Origin: Amphibalanus amphitrite
Taxonomy: Eukaryota > Arthropoda > Thecostraca > Balanomorpha > Balanidae
NCBI RefSeq assembly: GCF_019059575.1
Contig: NW_024881600.1
Coordinates: forward strand, 558,001-622,000
Direction: 5' to 3'
Length of the DNA stretch: 64,000 bases
Shown here: positions 21,511 through 34,766 of the stretch, one piece after another
How positions within the stretch are numbered: position 1 is the first letter of the stretch
Layout of the letters: every line of letters starts with the position of its first letter
The notes under the pieces: generated by a model
Database searches by the model: none
Told to the model about the DNA's origin: nothing
What the model saw: the letters and a program-made list of their open reading frames with translations, nothing else
Program-made: the position numbers and the translations under genes

Positions 21511-24500
21511 CATCATCAGTTCCGGCGGATGGACGCCTCGCCTCCGCTCGGACGTTTATGGCCCGTTTACACCAGATCAGTGTCGATCGGCGCGCGCGCT
21601 CCTAAAGACGCCCTGTGTGAACTGCTGTTGTCCGTTAAAGCGCTAACGGTGTTGAGGCGATTCGTTCGTCTGTTAGCTTGTCAGGCGTAGATGCTATAAA
21701 ACGATAACGGGCGATGGCAGGCAGTTAATGTGTCCAATGCAGGTGCCCGGTGTTTGACAGACAACGGGGCGAGTTGGCCCTGATTTTTAATTCATCGATG
21801 TGATGAGGGTCATGGGATATCAAAGCGTTGCAATGGTCGTTATTCGGGTACATGTATGCCGGCATGCATGGATTGAGGAAGAAGTGCTGGAAAACGATTT
21901 TAGTCAATATTTACGGTATTTTTCTCAAAAATTCATTTGTCACTGTCCGTTGAGCCTAAGGATTCCAACAGTTTATGCAAATGCAACTTTCCACTAAATC
22001 TGTTTTGGCAGTAGCCGGTTGGCTGTTCGGCGCGTTTCTCTCCATTTGTGCCCCCACTGCGGGCCTTCCCACTACTCCATTCCGCGGGCGGCGGGCTCAC
22101 CCCTTGCCGTGTCGTGTCCTTTGTCTGGGGTGTTTGTAGCACTCGGTACCCGGGCTCGGCGGAGGGGAGGGAGCCGGGCCGAGGGACGGCGGAGGCCGGC
22201 CAGTCAGCGTGGCGCCGCACCCGGGTGGTATAGGGCGAGCCGGCCCGGCGTCTTCCCCTGGCTACGTCGCCACCGCCGCCACCGCCACAGCCAGCTTAGA
22301 ACTGATAGAACAGCCAGCTTAGAACGTGTCTATGAGATAACAAACCTACGAGCGCACGGAAAATAAAAGAATAATGTAAAGCAGATTTAATATGATGCTC
22401 ACCGATTGTGATATACGTCGCTGCCAATACATATACTGGCGATACGGCCTATGGGCTAGTGTGCTCTCGCGGCACTTCTGATCAGACATAACCCGCCTGA
22501 TAGCGGTGTAGCTATTTGAAGCGGCCATTTGCCTGGCAAGCGATTAGAGACGTGCCGGAATTTATCGCTGCGCTCGCTTCCCTGTGTGTTTTGCACGGCC
22601 TACAGGTTGATTCATTGTACACCCAAGTCATTACTTCAGATTACTGTAAGCCTAGTATCGCCATTACTGGAGAATCGTCCTGCCTGGCCCCACCGTCCAG
22701 GCATGCAAATCACACCCTTAATTACACGGGCCACAAAACAAGTCGGTAAAATCCGATACTGCCTAGGTGTAACCGTTACCGACACCTCCCGATCGGGCGC
22801 GGCGCGCTCATAACAGGCACGGCCCATCCGCCGCCGCCTATTTCCATCGGGTGCTATGTTTGGAATCCCGCGGCGATGCGGCCATATATTTTCCGAGGGC
22901 CGCGCCAGGGGTCCGCGCGGCATCCCTTTGCCTCGCGCCCAAAGTGTGGGTTTACAAATTCCTCGCCGCCTAACTGCCAATGAGTGCCGGCCAGTGGGGC
23001 GACCGACAACAAAGGGCTCATAATAAGGCGCATTGATTGCGGTGGGGCGGACGTCGGCCGGCGAACGGGGACAGACACTCCACCGCCGCTTTAATTAGCG
23101 CGCCACTGCCGCCGCCGCGCCGTATTCGTCACATCAACCGCGCAACATATGTGCCGTTGGTATCAGCCTGCCCACCGGCCACCAAATTACCGGTCCGATA
23201 AAAACGATTTTCAGCGTAACTCTTCATAACGCCCACAAAGCGGCCGTGTTTATGGTCGCCGCTCATTACGGCCGGCCGTCTCGGGCCGGCCCCTAGCGCG
23301 CGCGCCGCCCGCAATGGCCGCGCAGCGCCGGCGCCGCTGAAAAGTAGCTCTTGCAGCGCCGCTTATCGCGGTGTCGACCTTGTTCGGCGGCCGGCCGACA
23401 CGCGGCACCGCGTCGGCCGCGGCCGCGCCGCCACCGCCGCCGCCCGCGGACCGCGCGGCGAAATATGGTCTCACTGCCTCCGGGTGACGTGTTCGAGCCT
23501 CATTCTGCAACAAATTATACATCCCGCGAGCACGGCTGACGGCGCCGCAATTTGTCCGTACTATTGTGGTGTTAAGCGGCGCATAGCTCGTGTTTTTCCA
23601 CTAATAGTTTAATTAGAGGGCGCAGGCCGGCCGGGTCAGAGTTGGCCGAGCTGGTCCGAGCGGGTCAGTGTTGGACACGATTAGAAGAGAGATCGGTTGC
23701 CTTGGTAACGGTGCGAAGGACAGCTTCAGTCGGTAGCTGCAGGGAGAACTGATAGACGTCCGTCTCTCAGTTTGAAACAGATTGAGGTGCTCTGAAGTGA
23801 CTGCAGCGAGTGTGATTGGTGAATGGAAACGTCTACATTCAATAGCGCTGTTGATCTGCGACTGTTGGCTTCCTAAATAGCTGTCATTGATGACTGTTAT
23901 ATTGCTGGCAGCTTATGACAAATGACATATGGCCAGGTGATGGCGGATTACCGATAGCAGATGACTGATGAGTGACGGATGACTGTTGACAGACAAATGA
24001 CAGAGCGTTGATGGCGAATGAAAGGCCCTGCCAGTGAACGCCTATGGTGGATGACGCACCACTGATGGCATTTGAATAGCAGGTGATCGATGGTCATTTT
24101 TTAGAGTCTTGCAGTGGCGAATGAAGTGCATGGATTCTCTTCCTAGTGGTCAAAAAGAACTAATGGGAGATATCACATTAATCATCGAAAATATTTCACT
24201 TGAAAACATGGTTTCGATATTTCATATCAAACAACATACCTACATCTTGAGGATACTTTCATTACGATTCAGTTTCATATTAACGTCAAACTAAATAGGT
24301 ATTCGCATCCGCAGGGGGCCCTTGTTCCCAGAAACTAAAAATACAAATCAAGCGGCTATAAGCTAACCAGAGTCGTAATCATAGGAATCAGCAGAAACGT
24401 GGACCACTATTGACGATATCATTTTAATTTAAATGTTCTAATGAGGCTGTTTGATGCAGCGCCAAGGCCGACAAGGTATCATTCAAATACATTTAATCAC

Positions 24501-24989
24501 TGACGTTACAAACATTCGATGTGTCGATGTGACCCTCGAGACATGTTGTTGATCTTCGTTCTCCAGGCGGGGTTATCTGAAAGGCCGAACGAGGCCTGTG
24601 ACCTTTGATGACCTGACCTAGATGCATGCGACGTAGGGCAGAATTTACTGCCGTCATATCGTGAATTATTGGCACCGTTCGGGATCGGCATTGCTCAGAT
24701 CATTGGTGCTGCATGACCTTTGAATGTGTGCGTTGATAATGCATGGGGAGAGGTTTTCATGTATGTTGCTTTATGATATCTTGGAGATCGCTGCTCATGA
24801 AAGGAGCCACTAACTACCGATAAAGGACATTGCAATCGCTAAAAACTTCTATGGCGATGACCTAATAGGCTTTGACAGGGAACAATATAAATGTTTAGCA
24901 AAGGACAGTCATGCTATTTCTATAAATATTTTCAGTGGCAAGGACAAACAGTTCATTTCATTGCAAATATGAGTTCGTCGCTTTGTATC
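21511..24989. other. Non-coding unique DNA
   Basis: GC-rich stretches (22.0-22.3 kb, 22.8-23.5 kb) alternate with AT-rich ones (24.1-24.5 kb). A degenerate GATGAC-type stretch occupies about 23.94-24.09 kb. No gene family is recognised in any frame. Confidence 0.55.
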
Positions 24990-24997
24990 GCCACAAC

Positions 24998-25303
24998 CAG
25001 GGCTGCGGAGTCGAAGGATTTTCGGCGACTCCGACTCCGACTCCGACTCCGGCTTTAAAAAACCAGCTCCGACTCCGACTCCGACTCCGGGCAGAATTAT
25101 CGACTCCGACCGACTCCAACTCCCGACTCCGACTCCGCAGACCTAGCAGGGCTGCGGAGTCGACAGATTTTCGGTGACTCGACTCCGACTCCGGCTCGGG
25201 TTTCTAAAATCGACTCCGACTCCGACTCCGACTCCGGTCACAACTGTCGACTCCGACCGACTCCGACTCCGACTCCGACTCCGACTCCGACTCCGCAGCC
25301 CTG
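24998..25303. mobile_element. Composite miniature hAT element made of GACTCC hexamers
   Basis: An 8-bp target duplication GCCACAAC (24990-24997 and 25304-25311) flanks a 306-bp unit beginning CAGGGCTGCGGAGTCG and ending CGACTCCGCAGCCCTG, a perfect terminal inverted repeat of the CAGGG hAT type. A second left end starts at 25147, directly after a variant right end (GACTCCGCAGACCTAG), so two miniature copies sit head to tail within one target duplication. The interiors are nearly pure GACTCC hexamer array, the same hexamer as in the ends. Confidence 0.87.
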
Positions 25304-25311
25304 GCCACAAC

Positions 25312-25331
25312 CCACGCCACGCTACCTCGGG

Positions 25332-25366
<35 letters not shown>

Positions 25367-28300
25367 TCCATTGGCGGCGCGGTGCCCGGTAGCTTGTCGG
25401 CGTCACCCTTACAGCCATTAGGCCTCCCATTCTGGGTGTCCGGACCGGACCGGGCCGGGCCGGGCCGGGTGGCGGTGCCGGTCCGGCTGGTCGGCCCGAC
25501 CCGCTGGTGACGGTCCAATGAGGGCAGGGAAGGGGAGCCCTGCACCACTCGCACCACCACCACCTTCACCACCGAGCGGGAGTCGCATTCCTCCGCCGAC
25601 AACAGAGGAGCCCCGCCACCCTCTGCCCCGCTCCCCTCCCACTCTCTCCCCGCCGCCCGCTCGCCAAATGGATTCCGACCGGGGATTCCTCGCCAAGAAT
25701 GGGCCTCGCGCCGCCGCCGCGCCGGCCAAAAGATGCCCCCCGCGTGGCGGCGCTTTGTGCCAAAAACGACTGCGCCGGCCGCTTTGTCATTCACTCAGAA
25801 TGGGACGAAAGGAATCCGGTATCGAATCGGCTCCGAAACAGAGAAAACCAACAGATCAATGCGATGGAGACAGTCAAGGAAGGACCGACTACGGGGTAGG
25901 GGTAGATGACATTATATGCATAAGAATAGGCGACCAAACAGGCAATCAAAATATTTGTTAGACGCAGGGCCGGGGCGTGGGAAACTGGGTGTCCGCGGTT
26001 GGAGGCGGAAAGTTCAGAGATCACTCGGTGTATGGGAGACACGGAGAAGGCACACAGAGGAATGCCCGGCTGTCCAGACACTGTCAGACCAAACGCCCGG
26101 CTATGATTTGTGTAAAGGGGCCGCCACACCGCGCCGCTGGCAGACAGAAGATAATGCACCTGACGCGGTCGAGGCGGTCAGCTGACTCAAACTTATCGAC
26201 GCCGATGCAATTACGTTTTCCGACTAGAATTATTGACGCCAACGCCATAATGTTTTCTGGTTTGGCGAACAATATTCCGGCTTGTGGTGGCGGGAGGAGG
26301 GCGCATTTGTCAGGCGAACTGCCAAATCGCGTCATGCGCCGACCACATAATAGCCGATGAAGCTCCGTGGCCGTTACCGCCACAGCCCGTGGCGCGCCAC
26401 CGAGTGCATATTGCATACTCATGCGGCCAGCAGGCAGACAGAGAGCCAGTAGAGAGCATGATGGGCCCGGCTTCCGCCCCCCGCCGGCAGGCGCGCCGGC
26501 CGCCTCAAATTACAACAATGTCACGTGCTGTGACAACCGGCCGCTCAGCGTCCATTTCATGAATTTATGGAGCATGACTGTGAACAGCTTAACGTGAGAA
26601 CGAGACAACTCTTGCCAGCTTGGAAAAACCACCCAATGACGCTTAGCTGCTACACTATTGTAAATCTTCCCCAGTAATTTGGCTAAATAACGTATGTGAC
26701 AGTTTGTATGATGAAACATGAAACTCTAGTCCGGTTTTGTCACATAATCATGTGTTCCTAAATGTATGAGTTTATCACAAGCCTCAACTAAACTCTGGTT
26801 CAGGGGCCAGCCAAGTGAGCCACGATTACAAAACATGGATGGTATGTGCCACAGGTCGCTGCCTCGTTACCTAGCACTCGCCTCCTTCTCTTCTCTGAAC
26901 AGCTCTCCACCCGGGCCTCCTCACACCTCATCATTTCACCAGGGGGGCGTGATTGACCCCCGTGACCTCTCGGGCACGCCTGGCCGACCTATCACCTGCC
27001 GACAAACGCCGTACATGCTGCTCAGACAGCTGACGACATGGCCTAAAAGAGAACCTTTCAAAACTGTGTCAGCACGGGTAGTCTTGAAGCCAGCTGGCTT
27101 TGAGTGTGAGTTTGATAATTTGAATTTTCTTCTCGTGCCTGCAATAGAATAAGGTGTAAGAAAAAAAAATGGTCTTTCATGGTGCACTGCTGATTATTCC
27201 GACGTTGACAAAAAAGTGGCAGAAATAAACAACAGCGGAAGAAGGCATGACACTCCTGAATGAGTAAAGAGACTCCTAAAAAATGCTGGTTTCATTTCAA
27301 AACACCATCACTTCAAACAGTTAAAACGGTCTCAAAAACGGCTCTCTGCTTCTGAAATATTACGCTCTACCCACATGTGGAGCGTTTACTCCTTGCCCGG
27401 ATCTCAACTCTCCCTGGCTCCAAAGCTGGGACTGGGTGTTCTCATCCGAACCGCCGCGCTGCACCTTCTGCCGTGCGGCGGCGGCGGCGGCGGTGACCGC
27501 ATGACGGCCAGTATTGCGGTGGCTCCGATTCCGGCGGGTCGCCGAGTCAGCCGCTGCTCACCGCAGCTCGGCCGCGGCCACCCAGCTCGCTAAGACCGCT
27601 CGCGTGCGCACATCACTGCCCACCCGCGCCGCATTCGCCGCCCGCGCGGCTCGTTTGGCGCGATTCAATTGATTGGCGCACAGGTGTGGCGATCTGCGGC
27701 GCGCCGCGGCGATCACGGCGGTGACGGATGGCCGGCGCGCAGGTTTTTATCGGTGGACTTTGTTGATCGGGCCAGCGCCATTGAGTATCATTATGAGTAA
27801 GCGATGGCCGGGATCTGGCTGACGACCCGCCCGCGCCGCCAGCCTGCCGAGCCGCTCCTCTAAATGGAAGCTAATTTCATTCCCGGTCAGGGGCGACGTC
27901 GCCCATTACCACACCGTCCGCGCGGATAAAAGATTCCATTTGTTAGCGGGCACACAAAATACCAACACCTCCGGCCGGCGGGCGGCCCGCGCCGCGCCGC
28001 CTCCTCAAACGTGGCCGCGCCGCAGCGCAACCCTTTGTGCCTTACAGATCTGTAATTAATAGGACGTTTCTCGGCTGGCCGCAGGGATTTTTTCACGGCT
28101 CCGGCGGCCGGTGCGCTGTGGCGCTAGATGGCCGGCGGCCGGCACACCTGTGCGCGCCCGTCAACTTATCATACATTATTAGATATTAGACGAGTTTTTA
28201 TTCGCGTTTTTCCGCGGCTTGCGGCTCGTATCAAAAGAAGAAAGTGTAAATTATAAAGGAATTGGATAACTGTGGAATTAACAAGCCGTATGCACGACGC

Positions 28301-30199
28301 TGGCCGTCAGGCAGGAGATATTTACGCGCGGCTCTTCTCATTACACCACAGCTAATCTGCGAGCCGCTCTGAACCGACGCCGCCGGCACCGCAGCTTGTT
28401 TATATATGGACTTTTATTCGAGCCCATTATGTGTGTGGTCATTAGGCCGGAGAGCGTCGACGTAGGACGTGATGGGGGTGCATGACAACACTCTGCGGTG
28501 CAGCGGTGCTGACACGGCCCGGCTGGCCAGCTCAGTCTGGGCGAGGAGAGGTGTGGACGGCCCGTGGCAGTGATACCATTTGGGGATTTTAAGGTCATGA
28601 TGAGAACGATGAGATCTGGATTAGGGAATGGGAGGGTTGCGTTTCACAAAAAAAGTTAATCAGATACACGAGCTGGATAAAAATACGATACCAAACATGT
28701 CCCATAATGAAAACGCTGAACTTCCCGACACCATCGCACCGCCGAAACCCGTCCGGGACGGTCCGGCCACTCAGAGCAGCTCGTCAGGTCCAATCAGAAT
28801 ACCTACCGGAAGGCGGCCGGTCGTGTGCGGCCCCGAGAGCGGGGTCTTCGTGTGAGAGTCGTGCAGCTCGTCAGCACGGAGCGCTGAGAAAAGCGCCGCC
28901 GACGCCTGCCGACCGGCCCGGGTCGTGGCTGGAGCGGTGTGGGAACGGCAGGGTCGCGCGGACGGGGCGGGGCCGGCCGAGAGGTATCGGCTCCGAGTCG
29001 CGGTGTCCTGGGAAACCCGCCGGTCTGAGAGAGGAACACAGTAAGGGGTGGGCCCCTCCCCTGCGGCGGGACATTGAGTAAAGACCCGGAGCTACACGCC
29101 GCGAGTAGTTTCCGAAATTGGACCTGAGCTTTTCAAACAGCTATAGCCGTAATATAATACTAAAAAACTAGTGTAGATCATACAGTCAGAAGTGTTGTTT
29201 ATAGTTCATAAGAAGTGTTTGATATGTGAGGAAGTCCTAAACTTATTAACGACATTTCTTAAAAGGGAGTATGAGGGTCTTAACAGAAACCAACGGGAGT
29301 CGAAATCAGAAGTAAAACGTTGCTGACTAGTAAATCACACCAGCTGAACCATGTCTAGCAAGTTAAGTGCTAGCCTAGATAGACTAAACGCTGGATTAAC
29401 CCGTTCCATATTTTCACTTTGTTTTATGAAAGACGTGAGCAAAATACTAAAGTTATCCCTACTCCCGCATGCATCCACAAGGAAGCATGATGTTTTGTTG
29501 TTAATCAATTTATTATTTCCTTTACCAGCAAACATTAGATGTTCTACATTACTATTTGCATTGCATTCCATTTATTTGAAAGATAATAAATTTGCTTTCA
29601 ATGACAAACCAGACCCTAATTTTCCCTTATCTGCTTATTTATCACTCCCTGGAATTGCACCACAGGGCTACAATCAGAGTGAGAAATAGGGCGAGAGAAA
29701 GAGCATCCAACTAACTGAACGTGGCAGAGGGGTGGACGGAACTGAGACAGAGAGTGATGATTATTCAGATGGCTCTAGCACCTCCGGTGATGACTTAACC
29801 CCGCCATATGACAGGTAATGGTACGGCTGCGGTCAGGGGCCGCTGTTCTTGGCCCTGTCCTGCACGGCTCTCAGTACCGGTCGCCGTCAGATGCTCTCCG
29901 CGCCGACCGGCTAATTAAGTGCAGATGCCGGCCGGCCAGCCGCACCAAAAGCAAATAATCGGGTGTGCTCGTAAAGTCGCACTTATTAGAGAGTACAGGA
30001 TGCTGCAGCGCCCGCAGGAGACATTACATCGGCCATTAGACGTTGAACACCACCTAACGATTTGTAAGTTATTTGTGCATCACGTCTTTAGGCGGGCCGA
30101 CGTGCTATTATCTAATTACAGGCGGCGATATAATATTTTACGAGCTCGCCGCGCGTGTAATCAGCCGGACGGCTGCGGCGCGGCGCGGCGCGCTCAAAC
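25312..30199. other. Non-coding GC-rich DNA with simple repeats
   Basis: It contains a CGG triplet run (25334-25366), a GGGCC tandem patch (about 25443-25470) and a GGC run (about 27475-27493). Long open frames at 25.2-26.4 kb are consequences of high GC and triplet repeats. No conserved protein domain is recognised. Confidence 0.55.
25334..25366. repeat. CGG triplet microsatellite
   Basis: About ten CGG/GGC triplets, interrupted once by GGT. Confidence 0.9.
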
Positions 30200-30510
30200 G
30201 GACAGCCGCCGGGGGACGGACGGACGAGCGGGGAGCCGTATGGGTACGGCCGATCAGCCGCCGCCTGCACAGACGGACGGACCGACGGGGAGCCGTATGG
30301 GTACGGCTGATCAGTCGGCCTGCACGGCGGACGGACAGACGGGGAGTTATGGGTACGGCCGATCGGCCGGCCTGCACGGACGGACGGACAGAGGGGAGGT
30401 GATTTGGGTACAGCCTGAACAGCCACTCTGCACGGACGGATGGGGCGCTATGGGTACGGCCGATCGGCCGGCCTGCACGGACGGACGGACAGAGGGGATG
30501 GTTCGGTCAG
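30200..30510. repeat. GGACGGAC/TATGGGTACGG minisatellite
   Basis: Five units of 46-57 bp, each combining a GGACGGAC run, 'ggggag', TATGGGTACGGC, and CGATCGGCCGGCCTGCAC or variants. TGGGTACGG or TGGGTACAG recurs near 30241, 30298, 30347, 30405 and 30450. Unit length varies and is not a multiple of three throughout. Open frames across it on both strands are therefore not evidence of a gene. Confidence 0.8.
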
Positions 30511-33500
30511 AGGACCTCATGCTCGCGAGATATCAGTGTAAAAGTGACTCCATTGGATCGGAATGGTGCTCAGTCAAGTAAATTTTGAGACAACACATCT
30601 GGGTGTTGACTGTTGATCGCAAGGTGAAATCGTTCTTCAAGGCCATCATTATTTTCCATAAAAGCTCCACTTCCGTAAGCTGCAGAAATCTGTTTAATTT
30701 CATTGAATCATATACCTACTTGAAGCTATACACGTAAAATGACTTTGAGATTTTGCTACTAACCAAAAAGCACCAGAGCAATCCAGCACCCTGTCAGATG
30801 GCGAGTGCGCGAGCCTTTGTGTAGCGGTGCTATCTTTCTGGTCGCTCAGTGCAGTCTCCAAGCCTTACGGTGCAGCATCCAGTGCTAGCCTTTGTGCTGC
30901 GCTGCAGTTTCCAAGGTCCGGCTTCGCCTACGGCGTGAATTTGACGTGGTGTATCTATCCACGCACTGTTACTAGTCCAGAATGAATTAAAGTGTGTCTT
31001 GCATGTCAGAAATCGCCCTCATATGAAAGGACGAATACTAAGAGCCAAGGTGTAAATGGATCGAAGGAATAAATATAAAGATGAACAAGGAAAACATGGA
31101 GGGATATGAAGCAACTAGTCCTAGCCAGAAGAAAGATATCCTACAGTTTGTATCGTGCTCATACCACCCGACCATTCGATATATCTGGACCACTCCTGCC
31201 TAGCAAGGCTCTCTCCTTTCGATAATCACCGGCAATAAAATGATCACCACACATCGCAGGTGATGACTCGTTGCAGCGAGCCGATTGTTAGCGTGACCCG
31301 CAACGAACGTGTCATTCAAAGGAACGTTTATCTGCAGATTACATCGCATTAGCTGATGAGTGCAAGGCACCTACAATGCAAGCCGGATTCTGATGATCGT
31401 GGCTCTCCAGCGTAATTTAGTTCCTTCTGATGTGCTCCATTGCCAGTCTTCAACTGGGGCAGCTTGGAACGGATGAGCGAAGGGCTGTTTCAACAGAAAC
31501 CGGAACCGAGTTCAGGCTCGACGAAACAGACAGCAAGCAAGTGCACGCAATGTGGGTAGACGTTTGCCGAGCGCACACAAACAGACTGCGCACCTAATCT
31601 GTTTGCTTGGCCTGTTGTTGGCCTAAGAGCTGAAAGAGCGTGACTTGAACCGAAGCTTTGGCGAAGCTTCCTCCTAAATGATGGCTGAGATGCATCAGAC
31701 ACGAACATGCAAAGGCACTGCGTATGCAGAGATTAGACGTAGTTCCAGTTTTGTTTGCTTTTGCTAAGCATTCTGAGATGTTCTAGGTCCAACGGCCGAC
31801 GCACGCACGAGAAGACGTCCCAGCAGGCTAGACATGTATATTCAAGCTAAAAGCAATGATATCTATGAGCAGAAAATGATTTTTTGATTAACTGATTCTT
31901 CAAGAATATTAATGTCCATAAAGTTAACCCTTGAGTGCTTGGAAAGTCTAGCCAAGGAGTTGCGTGTCTATCCATTCACTTTTGACGCAATACCGAGACC
32001 GACAACATCTCTGTTCTGTTTCTTATCATCCTCCCGGTGGCCTCCCTCTCTGTTTCTATCTCCAGTAGCGCTGAGATCGATCCGGCTCGTGACCTGATTA
32101 GTCTCCCCACGCGCACCGACCACAGCGACCACCTCTCAGCCAGTCACTAATCAGACGGCTGGCTAGCCAGAGCTCAGTCTCCACCGCCACTTATTAGTCG
32201 GGCCACTGGCTAAAACTGCGTGGTAGGAGCGGAGAAATGGACCGCGCACTCTGAACACGCCTTTATTACAGCGGCCTCAGCAGTCGGAGGAAAGAGCCGT
32301 GAAATTGGCACCTTTATATCTGCGCAGCTGAAAGTCGGACGGTTTTCTGACTGCGGTGGATTAGATAATCATGTGTCTGTCATTCAGTTGAAATGAAAGC
32401 CACCTTCTGTAATTATTTGTTCCTTTGTCAGATTACTTCACTCAATTACTTTTGGTAAAGGCGTACATGCAATAACGACACACTACATATTTTACATTTC
32501 CTAGCAGAGCACTTCAAGTATTTGCATTAGCACAGCATGCACTATAGGAGTCGTCAACAACATATAAAATCATAGACCACTACATACCTACCTAGGACAG
32601 CGTGCTTGTGCTTTGTACAATATCTGATTTTGTTGTCGAGGCCTGATTGCACCTTTCATCTACCAAGGAGTCGCAGGCAGCTGTTTAGTAGCTCAAGCAC
32701 CCAACACCCCACGCAGGCCCGTGGGAACCCGCTCCCGGCACATCGCCTCTGCTCCCCCGGGCGCTGGAACTCGGTCCTTTCCGTTCAACCCTCCGTCGGT
32801 CCGCCCCTCCCCTTCGGATATAATCCGGCACAACTCCGATCGACACTTCATTATACCGGCGGACCACACAGCGGAGCAGGTGCGCCACTGTTTGTCGACG
32901 CTACGCCACTGTTTGTCAACGGTGCGCCACTCGGCAGCCCGTCGCAGCGGCACTCACGCCCTCCGTCCCGGCATTGTGCTCCGAGCTGAATGCCATAGTC
33001 GCCCGGCCCGCCATTGGGCCATCTGTTGGTCGGGCGCACAATGCTGTTATTGCATCGTTTAATCGGGCCGCATAAATCGGCTTTGCCATGAAAATATGCA
33101 TCGCGTCGTCACTGCGGCTTTTAAGACGGTGCGATGTGGATCGAAATGTCTATTCACTTCCTTCATCGGACGGGGTGGATTTTGCGCTCGGGTGGGCCTG
33201 GGGCGCTGGGGCCCGCCAAGGGGTCTGGTGAGGCGTTCTCACCAATTAAACCCTTTCTTGTTCATCACAGAGAGGCGTCGCGGCGGAAACCCGACGGCGC
33301 GCGCTGCCCAGAGCCTTCACACTTTGTAATGAGCGCTTAATCGTGTTTAATTGGTGTTTAGTCGTGTTTACATCGTGTCGGCGCCGCCGGGGCCTCGGTC
33401 CGGGTCGGCCGGCCGCGCTGTTCCGCCGCGGGGGGCGGGCGGGGCGGACTGGCCAGACGGCGGAAACGGCCGGTCCCGGGTCCGCCGGCCGTGCCAGCCA

Positions 33501-33529
33501 GCGTGGCCCCAGCGCCGTCGGGCCGTCCC
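30511..33529. other. Non-coding unique DNA
   Basis: No gene recognised. 31.56-31.61 kb has a small CAAACAGA/TCTGTTTG inverted pair. 32.88-32.94 kb has a short GCGCCACTGTTTGTC-type direct repeat. The end is very GC-rich (33.36-33.53 kb). Confidence 0.55.
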
Positions 33530-34766
33530 ACACTGGTCGGAAACGCCCTCACGAGAGGCCACGGGCGATTCCGGAGTTTCGGATTATTTTTTATATAGAT
33601 CGATTTGAAATTGATCAAATTATTATACTTAGACCAAAAAAACTAATCCGGGTGACCAAAAATAGCTGTAAACAGCCCCCGAAGATGGGGTATCCCAGAA
33701 CTCGGAAACTGACGCGGAGCAAGAGGTTTCTTGAGCCGGATATTCAGAGTCTTATTGCTGATAGACACCAAATTGAAATCCCACATATTATGCAGCAAAA
33801 TGTTCGTTATGAAGTTGCCGACTGGTCAGTGCAAATTTTTTGGTATACTTTTTCCCTAACTAAGATGTACTATAGCTTTTTTATGAAGGCTCTCCTACAG
33901 TGATTCTGGAATATAACTGCAAAGTTTAGGTAAGGAAACAACAGGTAGTCCCATCTAGTTCCACTCTGATTTTTTGTGAGCTGAAGTAGGATTTAAATTT
34001 ACACCAGGGCAACATAAAAGCTAACTGCGCATATTTGCGCAAAATTTGCAGGAGCCGCTCTTCCTACCCAACTACCGCCCGCCCCGCCCCAGTTTTGGCT
34101 CGGCCGCCGCGCCCGGCTTACGCTGACCTGTGTGGCCTGCACGCATCCATGCGTAGTTGACTGGTCATTAAAAACAGATGCGCTTGAGTTTATGAATTTT
34201 GTGAAAAGCGCGTTTTATGTATGCATTTATGTATGTATTGACATCAAAAGCCTTCCACATATTGCGTGGCGATTACGGCTTGCATTTAGAGAGCCTTGCT
34301 ATTGACAACCATCACTCGGCTGAAGAAAGTGGAAATTGAAACCTTCGTGAATATAAGACGCTGCAAATATAGGACACCTGTCACTGACGTCGGGTTACCT
34401 TGGGCCGTCTTTTTTACATTAGATCACAATTCCGGTATTTAACCCTGGCCGGACCGATTGGTTTTCTACATTGACCGGGGAGGGTTGGTACAACTCCCTC
34501 GCCGTTTCGCCTCTAATTGAGCTAGAGCCTCGCGAAAAAAAGCTTGTGTGCCGTTATAAGACGCAAAAATTAGGTACTACCCGATTTTAAGGTCTTAGGT
34601 CAGCCAGTGACCTCTTAGGTCAGGTAAGTGCCACAAGGCACGGGCTCGGTTTTAGGTTAATTACTTTGCCAAAAATGGTCGCACTGCCGCGATTTTGGCA
34701 TAATCGTGTTTGTCTAGCTCAGGCGCGTTGAATGTTATACTTGGTGTTCGGGTGAAGTCAACTTAA

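Noticed and set aside
21218-21511. CRISPR-like or protein-repeat interpretation of the 42-bp array
   Set aside because: There are no unique spacers, both half-units are near-identical, and the 14-residue protein repeat follows from the period being divisible by three. It is a minisatellite.
25204-25794. Long Arg/Ser-rich and Pro-rich open frames on both strands
   Set aside because: They arise from GACTCC hexamers, CGG triplets and high GC; no domain is recognisable.
29919-30581. 220-codon plus-strand frame
   Set aside because: Most of it is translation of the minisatellite at 30.20-30.51 kb and the opposite strand is equally open.
33343-33903. 186-codon plus-strand frame as a host gene
   Set aside because: It crosses the inverted end of a candidate transposon and starts in extreme-GC DNA; no domain recognised.
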